From: Spirochaetaceae bacterium
GTDB lineage: Bacteria > Spirochaetota > Spirochaetia > Treponematales > Breznakiellaceae
Reading direction: 5' to 3'
Length of the DNA stretch: 7,938 nucleotides
NCBI GenBank assembly: GCA_031258335.1
Contig: JAIRMY010000105.1
Span: 1 to 7,938 of the forward strand
Below are positions 1 to 5,644 of the stretch, piece by piece. Within the stretch, counting starts at the first letter, position 1. Each line of letters starts with the position of its first letter. The notes under the pieces were generated by a model. That model was not told the DNA's origin. It ran no database searches and saw only the letters and a list, made by a program, of their open reading frames with translations. The position numbers and the translations under genes are program-made.

Positions 1-44
1 TTTTCCGCTTCATTGTACGTAGGGATGGCGATTAACAGTTTCAC
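1..44 (-). CDS. Family 2 glycosyltransferase, N-terminal fragment (cut by window edge)
   Basis: Only the first 14 codons are in the window; the rest lies beyond the left edge. Read on the minus strand from a GTG at 42-44, the peptide is MKLLIAIPTYNEAE. A short beta strand followed by the P-T-Y-N-E-A-E motif is the hallmark start of GT-A fold family 2 glycosyltransferases, and the extended N-E-A-E-N form is typical of dolichyl-phosphate mannose synthase-like members. The start is supported by a Shine-Dalgarno sequence AAGGAA (51-56) six bases upstream. It follows cobU after a 44-nt gap and has its own likely promoter overlapping the cobU stop, so it need not depend on the cob genes for expression. 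The family call is firm for so short a piece; the donor and acceptor cannot be told. Confidence 0.75.
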   Translation of the reverse strand, partial: MKLLIAIPTYNEAE

Positions 45-62
45 TAAAAATTCCTTTTGGGT

Positions 63-92
63 ATTGTAAGTAATTTAACTAAATACTGTCAA
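63..92 (-). promoter_or_regulatory. Sigma-70-type promoter for the glycosyltransferase
   Basis: On the minus strand a perfect -35 box TTGACA (87-92) is followed after 18 bp by TACAAT (63-68), five of six matches to the -10 consensus. The TGA stop codon of cobU is contained within the -35 box. The expected start point near 56 would leave a leader of about 12 nt with the AAGGAA ribosome site close to the 5' end. Confidence 0.6.
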
Positions 93-610
93 CACGGCGG
101 ATTTTTCTCATGCTTCACGACGAGCGGGATGCCGGCGACCATCAGCTCGACACGGTCGGCGGCGGCGGCGGTTTTACGGTTAGCCTCCGCGAGAAACAGG
201 TTGTAGAGGCGGGCGGACTCATCGGCGGGTATGTTGCCGAGCGAGGTTTCGTTGCTCACCACGACAACCTCGTCTTTGCGTCCCAGTTGGTCAATGAAGG
301 CGTCAAGCGCCGCGTCAAATTCGCCTTTGCGATTGTAGTAGAGTATGTTGTTTACCCACATGGTTAGGCAGTCTACAATTACACAGGCGCCGCTTTCGAG
401 GAGCGCGGCGGCAAGGCACAGCGGTTCTTCAATCGTGATGAACCCAAGCCCCGCCCGCTCCGCCTTATGGCGTTCTATGCGTAGTCTCATTTCTTCATCG
501 AGGGCTTCCGCCGTCGCCAGAAAAGAGGCGGGGCGCGGCCATGCGCGGCTGGACTCCAGAGCGCGGCTCGACTTGCCGGATTTTATACCGCCTGTAATCA
601 AAGTTATCAA
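89..610 (-). CDS. cobU: Adenosylcobinamide kinase / adenosylcobinamide-phosphate guanylyltransferase
   Basis: A bifunctional cytosolic enzyme of cobalamin nucleotide-loop assembly. It phosphorylates adenosylcobinamide and then transfers GMP to give adenosylcobinamide-GDP. The 173 residues carry the P-loop GGIKSGKS (7-14), an A-T-A segment (32-34), the R-I-x-x-H segment with the presumed guanylylated histidine at H48, D-C-L-T-M-W-V-N-N (80-88), and the C-terminal S-N-E...I-P...R...N block (119-145) seen across CobU/CobP proteins. The length is close to the usual ~180. The start is TTG at 608-610, chosen because the protein then begins directly at the first beta strand before the P-loop and GAGAGG lies five bases upstream, inside the end of cobO. 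Only 2 nt separate it from the cobO stop, so the two are almost certainly co-translated. CobU acts on the product of the adjacent adenosyltransferase, which fits corrinoid salvage. No other cob genes are visible here. Confidence 0.93.
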   Translation of the reverse strand: MITLITGGIKSGKSSRALESSRAWPRPASFLATAEALDEEMRLRIERHKAERAGLGFITIEEPLCLAAALLESGACVIVDCLTMWVNNILYYNRKGEFDAALDAFIDQLGRKDEVVVVSNETSLGNIPADESARLYNLFLAEANRKTAAAADRVELMVAGIPLVVKHEKNPPC

Positions 611-612
611 CG

Positions 613-1119
613 CTACCTCTCTATCCCGACGCGGGCGGCTATGCCCTTGTCAAACGGGTGTTTTATTTTTTTTATCAGAGAATAGTAATCCGTGGCGCAG
701 GCAAGCCAATCCGGCACAGGCCGCCCCGTAATCGCGATTTCACAGTCGGGCGGCGGCTGTACGACGACCGCCCGCAGTCTCCCCTCATCCAGTACGCCGG
801 CGGCTGCCGCGTCCAAGACCTCATCAAGGACGAGCAAGCCCGCCCCCTCCGAGGCGCGGAGCGCTTCATCCATGATACGCCGCTGTTCGGCGCGGCAGAG
901 TTCTTTCTTTGCCTCGTCCATCTGAAAGGTAAATCCAAGTTTCAGCCCTGACCGAATCACGATGACTCCGAGCTTCGCCAGCGGTTCAAGCTCCCCTGAA
1001 TGTGCGGACTTGATGAACTGGGCGAACACCACCTTCCTGCCGTTCCCCGCCGCCCTCACAGCCAGCCCCACCACCGCCGTAGTCTTTCCCTTGCCGTCCC
1101 CTGAATACACGTGTATCAT
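613..1119 (-). CDS. cobO: Cob(I)alamin / corrinoid adenosyltransferase (CobA/CobO/BtuR family)
   Basis: Transfers the 5'-deoxyadenosyl group of ATP to the cobalt of reduced corrinoids, making the coenzyme form used by AdoCbl enzymes and the substrate for CobU. The 168 residues begin at the P-loop strand: Walker A is GDGKGKTT (7-14), the Walker-B-like strand is LLVLDE (95-100), T-G-R is at 131-133, and the family C-terminal signature K-H-P-F-D-K-G-I (153-160) ends in G-I-E. It is shorter than E. coli BtuR (196 aa) because the N-terminal extension before the P-loop is missing, as in many CobO-type proteins. The ATG at 1117-1119 has GGAGG four bases upstream (1124-1128), supporting that short N-terminus. 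It lies 12 nt after cysE and 2 nt before cobU. The family is clear; cobO versus btuR is only a naming choice. Confidence 0.93.
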   Translation of the reverse strand: MIHVYSGDGKGKTTAVVGLAVRAAGNGRKVVFAQFIKSAHSGELEPLAKLGVIVIRSGLKLGFTFQMDEAKKELCRAEQRRIMDEALRASEGAGLLVLDEVLDAAAAGVLDEGRLRAVVVQPPPDCEIAITGRPVPDWLACATDYYSLIKKIKHPFDKGIAARVGIER

Positions 1120-1131
1120 ACCGCCTCCGGG

Positions 1132-2172
1132 CTATATCACCCAATCCCAGAATTCGTTTTGGTCCAATTCACTGTAGTCCGGAGTCTTTGATTCGCTGGT
1201 ATGAATTTGGAGTTCGGGATTCTTGACGCTGACGCGGGTCATTTCCGGGACGGATTTTGTAACAAAGGCGTTGCTGCCTATCACAACGCCGCGTCCTATC
1301 ACCGTATTGCCGCCCAAAATAGACGCGCCTGAGTAAATAGTAACATCGTCCTCTATCGTTGGATGGCGTTTTATCCCGCGCAGCGTCTGTCCGCCGCGTG
1401 TCGAGAGTCCGCCTAGGGTTACTCCCTGGTATACTTTTACGTTGTTGCCTATCACCGTTGTTTCGCCTATTACTATACCCGTACCGTGGTCTATAAAAAA
1501 ATGGCGGCCTATGGTTGCGCCGGGGTGTATATCGATTCCTGTGATGTTATGCGCGTACTCCGTCATGATGCGCGGAATCAATGGGATGTCGAGTAGGTAC
1601 AGTTCATGGGCGAGGCGGTATACCATTATCGCGTAAACGCCGGGGTACGATGATATGATTTCATCCTTGCTGTAAGCCGCCGGATCGCCGTCAAACGCCG
1701 CGTCCACATCCATTGCAAGGTATTCCCGTATTTCGGGAAGTTTTGACAGAAAAGTACGCACCAATTCTTCCGCTTTTTCAAGTGCCGCGTCATGGCAGGG
1801 CGAACCGTCCTTGCGATGACACAGGGATATAGCGATTTGTTTTGTCAGATCAAAAAATATTTCTTCAACAAGGCTGCCCGTCTGATATTCGACAAAACTC
1901 TTTGTGACAAATTTTCGTACAAAATAACCGGGAAAAATCAAACGCCGCAATTTTTCTATTATTTCTATCAGCAATGAACGGTTAAGCTGGTATACCGAAT
2001 CGATTTTAATTGTTTCTTCGATTTCCTCGTAGCTTTTTAGCAGCATATCCACGATTTCCCTGATATGGAGGCTGCCTGAAATTCCGTGTTTGGACGGCAT
2101 ATCGGCACGGAGCAAAGCGGCGGCGCCTATACCCCGCGTATCATCCGGTGAGTCATTAGGTTTACTACCCAT
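1132..2172 (-). CDS. cysE: Serine O-acetyltransferase with long N-terminal domain
   Basis: Acetylates L-serine with acetyl-CoA, the committed step of cysteine synthesis. Residues from about 213 to 310 form the left-handed beta-helix of hexapeptide repeats. The catalytic pair is visible as D214 (in D-I-H-P) and H229 (in F-F-I-D-H-G-T-G-I-V), followed by G-E-T-x-V-I-G, V-T-L-G-G (251-255) and K-R-H-P (268-271). At 346 residues it is longer than E. coli CysE (273): the first ~170 residues form a helical N-terminal region, as in the longer SATs of several non-proteobacterial phyla. The last residues are W-D-W-V-I. A C-terminal isoleucine after an acidic/aromatic stretch is the known anchor that inserts into CysK in the cysteine synthase complex. 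The ATG at 2170-2172 has AGGA six bases upstream; a later start at M25 is possible. cobO and cobU follow closely, so this is probably the first gene of that unit. Confidence 0.92.
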   Translation of the reverse strand: MGSKPNDSPDDTRGIGAAALLRADMPSKHGISGSLHIREIVDMLLKSYEEIEETIKIDSVYQLNRSLLIEIIEKLRRLIFPGYFVRKFVTKSFVEYQTGSLVEEIFFDLTKQIAISLCHRKDGSPCHDAALEKAEELVRTFLSKLPEIREYLAMDVDAAFDGDPAAYSKDEIISSYPGVYAIMVYRLAHELYLLDIPLIPRIMTEYAHNITGIDIHPGATIGRHFFIDHGTGIVIGETTVIGNNVKVYQGVTLGGLSTRGGQTLRGIKRHPTIEDDVTIYSGASILGGNTVIGRGVVIGSNAFVTKSVPEMTRVSVKNPELQIHTSESKTPDYSELDQNEFWDWVI

Positions 2173-2200
2173 TAAAAATCCTATAAAAATATTTACAGAT

Positions 2201-2231
2201 GGTCCGCGGATTACGCTGATTTCCGCGGACC
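2201..2231. repeat. 10-bp inverted repeat between livK and cysE (REP-like)
   Basis: GGTCCGCGGA (2201-2210) and TCCGCGGACC (2222-2231) are perfect reverse complements around an 11-nt loop. Each arm also contains the self-complementary CCGCGG. There is no T-run directly after the stem in either direction, so it is not a canonical intrinsic terminator, although on the minus strand it could hinder readthrough from livK or protect an mRNA end. The loop and arms resemble the units of the large element at 5299-5697 (shared TCCGCG-A/G-AT and AATCAGCG words). It is therefore read as one member of a dispersed intergenic repeat family. Confidence 0.65.
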
Positions 2232-2251
2232 CCCGTGTTAAATGCCCAGGC

Positions 2252-3388
2252 TCACTCCGGATCCACCGTTGCCCTGTAAACAGTTACAAGCCTATCATCC
2301 TGCTTAACAATTTCCACTATAACCGCGGATTTAACCGGATTGTGTTTTGAGTCAAACGACAGGTTTCCAGTAACATAACTGCCTCTAATATCCGCGAGCG
2401 CGTTTTTTATTGCCGTGGAATCCAATGAATTCGCGGACTCTATCGCGTCGCGTAAGAGGTACATAGAATCATATCCCAGGGCGGCAAAAGAAACGGGAAC
2501 GCTTCCGAATTTATTCTGGTAAGCCTTTACAAAATTTTGCACCTTGGGATTGGTCGAATCCGCCGCGTAATGGTTGGAGTAGAAGCCGTCAAGTACCTCG
2601 TCCCCGGCATTTTCCGTGAGTCCGTCCCAGCCGTCGGCGCCGACTATCGGTGTACCTATTCCTTGTGCGCGGAGTTGTTTGGCGATGAGGGCTACGGTGT
2701 TGTAGTAATCGGGAAGGTAAACTACATCGGGGTTAGCCGCCCTTGCCTTGGTTATCTGAGCGTTAAAATCAACATCGCCTTTGCCGTAAGATTCATTTGA
2801 AACTATTTCCCCGCCCTCGTTCTGAAAGGCCGTTATAAAGTTGTCTTTAAGTCCGACAGAGTAGTCGTTGCCATTATCGTAAAGGACAGCGGCGCGTTTT
2901 GCGCCAAGGTTGTTCGCGGCAAAGAGTCCGCCTACAGTCCCCTGAAACGGATCTATGAAGCAGGCTCGGAATATAAAGTCCCCCGCGGCGGTAACCGCTT
3001 CCGCCGTTGCCGCCGGTGCCACCAGAACTACCTTTTGCTCCTGCGCCTTTGAAGTAACGGCTATAGTGCACCCCGAAGTCAGGCTGCCTATTATCATGTT
3101 TACCTTGTCCCTCGCGGTAAGTTTGTTGTAGGCATTTACCGATTTTTCCGGGTTTCCCTCGTCATCCTCGGATAAGAGCTCGAATTTCTTGCCATTGACG
3201 CCGCCAGAGGCGTTTATCTCCTCAATCGCAAGCAGTATGCCGTTCCGCGCCTCGATTCCGTACACGGCGACATCACCGGACAGCGGAAATATACCGCCTA
3301 TTTTAATCGTATCCGAATCGCCTTTACAGCCGCCAAAAAACACCGCCGCCGTTACCAAAGCGGCTAAACCTAAAATTTGCTTTTTCAT
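2252..3388 (-). CDS. livK: Branched-chain amino acid type ABC transporter substrate-binding lipoprotein
   Basis: A ligand-binding protein tethered to the cytoplasmic membrane. The 378 residues start with a lipoprotein signal peptide: M-K-K, a hydrophobic core, and the lipobox F-G-G-C with the lipidated cysteine at C21. The mature part is the type-1 periplasmic binding fold (Peripla_BP_6/LivK). It begins with I-K-I-G-G-I-F-P-L-S-G-D and continues with A-I-E-E-I-N-A-S-G-G-V-N-G, G-S-L-T-S-G (a likely alpha-amino/carboxylate contact), a Y-D-N-G-N-D-Y segment and V-G-A-D-G-W-D. These residues agree with the Leu/Ile/Val receptor family, but the actual ligand cannot be fixed. The ATG at 3386-3388 is preceded by a strong AGGAGG site five bases away. 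No LivH, LivM, LivG or LivF gene lies beside it; the next gene is cysE, so its permease must be encoded elsewhere. It has its own promoter and a structured leader. Confidence 0.9.
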   Translation of the reverse strand: MKKQILGLAALVTAAVFFGGCKGDSDTIKIGGIFPLSGDVAVYGIEARNGILLAIEEINASGGVNGKKFELLSEDDEGNPEKSVNAYNKLTARDKVNMIIGSLTSGCTIAVTSKAQEQKVVLVAPAATAEAVTAAGDFIFRACFIDPFQGTVGGLFAANNLGAKRAAVLYDNGNDYSVGLKDNFITAFQNEGGEIVSNESYGKGDVDFNAQITKARAANPDVVYLPDYYNTVALIAKQLRAQGIGTPIVGADGWDGLTENAGDEVLDGFYSNHYAADSTNPKVQNFVKAYQNKFGSVPVSFAALGYDSMYLLRDAIESANSLDSTAIKNALADIRGSYVTGNLSFDSKHNPVKSAVIVEIVKQDDRLVTVYRATVDPE

Positions 3389-3412
3389 CTTCTCCTCCTG
3401 TGAATAAGCTTG

Positions 3413-3438
3413 CCCGCTCCTATTGTCTCCGGAACGGG
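3413..3438 (-). promoter_or_regulatory. Hairpin in the 5' leader of livK
   Basis: CCCGCTCC (3413-3420) and GGAACGGG (3431-3438) can pair over 8 bp, with one wobble or mismatched pair depending on strand, around a 10-nt loop. In the livK transcript the stem lies between the predicted start near 3450 and the ribosome site at 3394-3399. No U-tract follows it, so attenuation by termination is not supported. mRNA stabilisation or a protein-binding operator are possible. The role is inferred only from position. Confidence 0.4.
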
Positions 3439-3456
3439 ATAAGTTAATGAGAATAG

Positions 3457-3480
3457 ATTATAACATATATATAAAAAAAT
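3457..3480 (-). promoter_or_regulatory. Likely livK promoter (-10 element)
   Basis: On the minus strand a consensus TATAAT (3457-3462) stands in an A/T-rich tract directly after the stop of the upstream transporter gene. The -35 region is poor (T/A-rich, nothing near TTGACA), so activity may rely on the upstream A/T-rich stretch or an activator. The predicted start near 3450 gives a leader of about 60 nt holding the hairpin at 3413-3438. Confidence 0.45.
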
Positions 3481-3481
3481 T

Positions 3482-4033
3482 CTACTGGAGTTTAAAGATG
3501 ATTCCGGCGGCGGCCCCTGCGACGATGAATACCGAGGCGGACAGTTTTTTGAAACGCGCCATGAGAATGTAAAAGACTATGAATATTACGCATTCGCGGG
3601 GTTTTAAGGCAAACACCGGCGCGTCCGCCCTGAAAAGGGCGAGTTTGATGATGCCGTATCCCGCTGCGGCAAGCAGACCCGCGGCGGCGGGGCGCAGCCC
3701 CTCGAACACATCCTGCGCTATACGGTTTTTTTTGAAGGCTTCGTAGTAACGGGCTATCACGATTATTATCGCTACGGGGACCGTTACGAGACCCGCCACG
3801 GCAAAGACCGCGCCCGCTATTCCGGAGGCGCGAAACCCTACATACGCGCCAAGATTCACCCCTATAGCGCCGGGTATAAACTGAGTAACGGCGAACATAT
3901 CCGGTATAGCGCCAGCGTCAAGCCATGCGTACTTGCCGGCAAGCCTGTATATGAAGGGCAGCGTAGAAAGTCCGCCGCCTACAGAAAAAAGCCCTATGCA
4001 AACGAATTCAATGTACAACAGCGGGATACTCAT
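3482..4033 (-). CDS. CHR-family (chromate-type) transporter, C-terminal half protein
   Basis: An integral membrane protein of 183 residues, one half of a split CHR transporter. The family hallmarks are at the front: F-S-V-G-G-G (16-21) followed by P-F-I, then F-I-P-G-A-I-G-V-N-L-G-A-Y-V-G-F (52-67), and hydrophobic segments to the end (about 69-95, 113-125, 149-158, 166-181). The true start is the ATG at 4031-4033, which overlaps the TGA of the upstream half in an ATGA junction and has GGGAGG six bases before it (4040-4045). An open frame runs further upstream to 4144, but that extension has no family similarity and lies inside the partner gene. Split short-chain CHR proteins work as pairs, which the overlap supports. 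Characterised long-chain members export chromate; the natural substrate here is unknown and 'chromate' should be read as a family name. Confidence 0.88.
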   Translation of the reverse strand: MSIPLLYIEFVCIGLFSVGGGLSTLPFIYRLAGKYAWLDAGAIPDMFAVTQFIPGAIGVNLGAYVGFRASGIAGAVFAVAGLVTVPVAIIIVIARYYEAFKKNRIAQDVFEGLRPAAAGLLAAAGYGIIKLALFRADAPVFALKPRECVIFIVFYILMARFKKLSASVFIVAGAAAGIIFKLQ

Positions 4034-4587
4034 TCCGCGCCTCCCGCCGTCCGGAAGCAGAGAAATCCGGTAAGACCCGCTGCTATGACGAGCAGCGCCG
4101 GATTGACGCGCCACAACAGGGAGAGGATGAACGATACCGCGCATATAGCAACAGCAATGGCGTTTTGTCGTACGCCGCGCCGCTTTTGCACAAGGCCTGC
4201 GATAAGTTTAACGATGGTTTGGAGTATCATAGCGCCTACCGCGAGACGAAGCCCTGCAAAAATATTCCGTACAACAGGAATATCACTGAAATTTTGAATA
4301 AAAAACGCCGCCGCCGTTATAAGCGTAACGCCGGGCAGGATGAAGCCCGCCGTCGCGCACAGCCCCCCAAAGATTTTTTTATGCTTGTACCCGACAAAGG
4401 TCGCAAGATTTACGGATATTATACCCGGAGTTATCTGGCCTATGGTGTAATACTCCATCATCTCCTCTATGGTAAGCCAGCCCTTGCCGTTTACCAGTTC
4501 GCGTTCAATGATGGGGAGTATCGAGTACCCGCCGCCAAAACTGATGAGCCCTATCCTGACGAAGGTAAAAAAGAGGCTCCTGCACAT
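4030..4587 (-). CDS. CHR-family (chromate-type) transporter, N-terminal half protein
   Basis: The partner of the downstream half, 185 residues. It starts M-C-R-S-L-F-F-T-F-V-R-I-G-L-I-S-F-G-G-G, with the S-F-G-G-G motif at 16-20 and P-I-I-E-R-E-L just after, then I-T-P-G-I-I-S-V-N-L-A-T-F-V-G-Y (52-67) and the F-A-G-L-R-L-A-V-G-A conserved block (110-119). Further hydrophobic segments lie near 74-97, 115-131 and 142-178. An AGGAGG sequence touches the ATG with no spacer, which is unusual. No other start codon exists in frame between the upstream stop (18 nt away) and this ATG, so the start is accepted. It lies between the polyprenol kinase-like gene and its CHR partner, making a three-gene unit. 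The two halves are similar in length and motif order, consistent with the internal duplication known for this family. Confidence 0.88.
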   Translation of the reverse strand: MCRSLFFTFVRIGLISFGGGYSILPIIERELVNGKGWLTIEEMMEYYTIGQITPGIISVNLATFVGYKHKKIFGGLCATAGFILPGVTLITAAAFFIQNFSDIPVVRNIFAGLRLAVGAMILQTIVKLIAGLVQKRRGVRQNAIAVAICAVSFILSLLWRVNPALLVIAAGLTGFLCFRTAGGAE

Positions 4588-4605
4588 CCTCCTGCCCCGC
4601 CGCCG

Positions 4606-5241
4606 TTAAAGGCCGAGGCAGAGTTTCGCGGCGATACCTGCGGCAAGCGGTATAACGATATTGTCGTAATCTTCAAGCGGCATGGCCTCGAACACCGTTG
4701 CGGCGGCGGCGGCGATGAGCGCGGTTTTCGCGTCGCCACAAACATACCATGAAACGATTACCACGCTGAAAAAGCAGGAAAGGGAACCCTCCAAACTCTT
4801 GCCAAAGAGAATGGCTGGGCGTACACGCCCAAAGACGCGCCCCACAAGCGAGGCAAAGCCGTCTCCGAACGCGAGCGCGTAGACCGCTATCTTTGCCGGA
4901 GTTTCAGGCAGGAACAGCAGCGCCGCCAGCGCCCCCGCTCCTAGGGTCAAGGGCCCCAGCACAAAACGGTTTTTATCCCGCCGCCTTGATGCCGTGCGTG
5001 TAATCATCGAATAAAACGGAACTTCTATACCGGAACGCCGCAAGCCTTCCAGATATATGTAAAAAATAATACCCGACAACAGCATAAACACGGCAAAATC
5101 TCGGTTCAAAGCGGCTATAGCCGGTACAAACGCAATCAAAAAATGTATGCTTTTCCTTACGAATTCATTTTTGAATTCCTGTACTACAGGTGAAGACATA
5201 CTTTGCGTAAAATACATCTCTATATTGTTTATTTTTTTCAT
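4606..5241 (-). CDS. Dolichol/phytol/polyprenol kinase-like membrane protein (SEC59/VTE5 type)
   Basis: A membrane protein of up to 211 residues related to CTP-dependent dolichol and phytol kinases and to CDP-diglyceride synthetases, with which it is often confused in annotation. Motifs in order are R-K-S-I-H-F (29-34), a membrane span near 35-66, F-G-D-G-F-A-S-L-V-G-R-V-F-G (125-138), G-K-S-L-E-G-S (148-153), a span near 155-167, and F-E-A-M-P-L-E-D-Y-D-N-I-V-I-P-L (184-199). The D-G-x-A-S-x-x-G-R and G-K-S-x-E-G-S blocks are the nucleotide-binding signature of the kinase group. It probably phosphorylates an isoprenoid alcohol; the substrate is unknown. The ATG at 5239-5241 has no ribosome site and lies eight bases from a TATAAT, so either the mRNA is leaderless or translation begins at M9 (5217) or M15 (5199), which would still keep all motifs. 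The two CHR genes follow within 18 nt. Confidence 0.82.
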   Translation of the reverse strand: MKKINNIEMYFTQSMSSPVVQEFKNEFVRKSIHFLIAFVPAIAALNRDFAVFMLLSGIIFYIYLEGLRRSGIEVPFYSMITRTASRRRDKNRFVLGPLTLGAGALAALLFLPETPAKIAVYALAFGDGFASLVGRVFGRVRPAILFGKSLEGSLSCFFSVVIVSWYVCGDAKTALIAAAAATVFEAMPLEDYDNIVIPLAAGIAAKLCLGL

Positions 5242-5249
5242 TTTATAAC

Positions 5250-5278
5250 ATTATACCGGGGAGCGCCCCGTTTTTCAA
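5250..5278 (-). promoter_or_regulatory. Strong sigma-70-type promoter for the polyprenol kinase-CHR unit
   Basis: On the minus strand TTGAAA (5273-5278) is followed after exactly 17 bp by a perfect TATAAT (5250-5255). The start point should fall about 5242-5244, only one or two bases before the ATG at 5241. The spacer is occupied by the palindrome CGGGG-AGCG-CCCCG (5257-5270), which could act as an operator. Read on the plus strand the same palindrome followed by TTTTT (5271-5275) resembles an intrinsic terminator, although no plus-strand gene ends here. Confidence 0.65.
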
Positions 5279-5387
5279 GCCGGCGCAACCAGTATCAGCA
5301 ATTTTACTTTTATAGTGTTTCCACTTAAAAAATGTCCTCAGATTCCACAGATTAACGCGGAGAATGAAGAATGAATAGCGGGGGGTC

Positions 5388-5417
5388 CGCGAATAAACGC
5401 GAATGGGCGCGAATGAG
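5388..5417 (+). repeat. Three tandem 10-bp units, consensus CGCGAATRRR
   Basis: CGCGAATAAA (5388-5397), CGCGAATGGG (5398-5407) and CGCGAATGAG (5408-5417) follow each other without gaps, in the left arm of the large inverted repeat. The 10-bp period is close to one DNA turn, so every unit presents the same face of the helix. A less regular reverse copy lies in the right arm at 5586-5613. Confidence 0.7.
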
Positions 5418-5444
5418 TCCGTCTTTCTTAAACCCCATACTCCT

Positions 5445-5469
5445 TAATTCTTTGTAGTGTAAAGAATTA
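5445..5469. repeat. Perfect 9-bp hairpin near the centre of the element
   Basis: TAATTCTTT (5445-5453) and AAAGAATTA (5461-5469) are perfect complements around the 7-nt loop GTAGTGT. The stem is A/T-rich and lacks a following T-run, so it is not read as a terminator. It adjoins the first copy of a direct repeat: GAATTATACGG (5464-5474) then AGGCTGCCT (5483-5491), echoed by GAATTATATGG (5535-5545) and AGGCTGCCT (5548-5556). Confidence 0.5.
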
Positions 5470-5644
5470 TACGGCTCAAAATAGGCTGCCTAAATAGGCG
5501 GTCTATAAATTGACGTAACTTGTTACCACATAAGGAATTATATGGACAGGCTGCCTGTTTTTGGCTGAGTTAGGGGTTGAAGAATATTCGCGTTCATTCA
5601 CGCAATTCGCGGATTCCCCTTCTTTTCAGCCTGTAAGATGAGAT

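Noticed and set aside
110..951. Open frames on the plus strand opposite cobU and cobO
   Set aside because: They lie antisense to well-conserved enzymes, have no family resemblance or ribosome sites, and are explained by the G+C-rich codon usage of the real genes.
3413..3438. Terminator for the CHR operon
   Set aside because: The stem is not followed by a T-run on the minus strand and it lies downstream of the livK -10 box, so it fits a leader structure better.
4034..4144. N-terminal extension of the CHR C-half gene to an ATG at 4144
   Set aside because: The extra 37 residues lie within the partner gene and resemble no CHR protein. The ATG at 4033 has a proper ribosome site and the family's N-terminus.
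3482..4587. Chromate resistance determinant
   Set aside because: Only family membership is visible. No chrB-type regulator or other metal-resistance gene is nearby, so the function is not claimed.
4165..4752. A 195-residue open frame on the plus strand
   Set aside because: It crosses the antisense of the CHR N-half and the kinase gene, its composition is low-complexity and charged, and no start signal supports it.
5257..5275. Intrinsic terminator on the plus strand
   Set aside because: The stem plus T5 looks right, but no plus-strand gene or promoter precedes it in the window. It is reported only as a possible antisense stop inside the minus-strand promoter.
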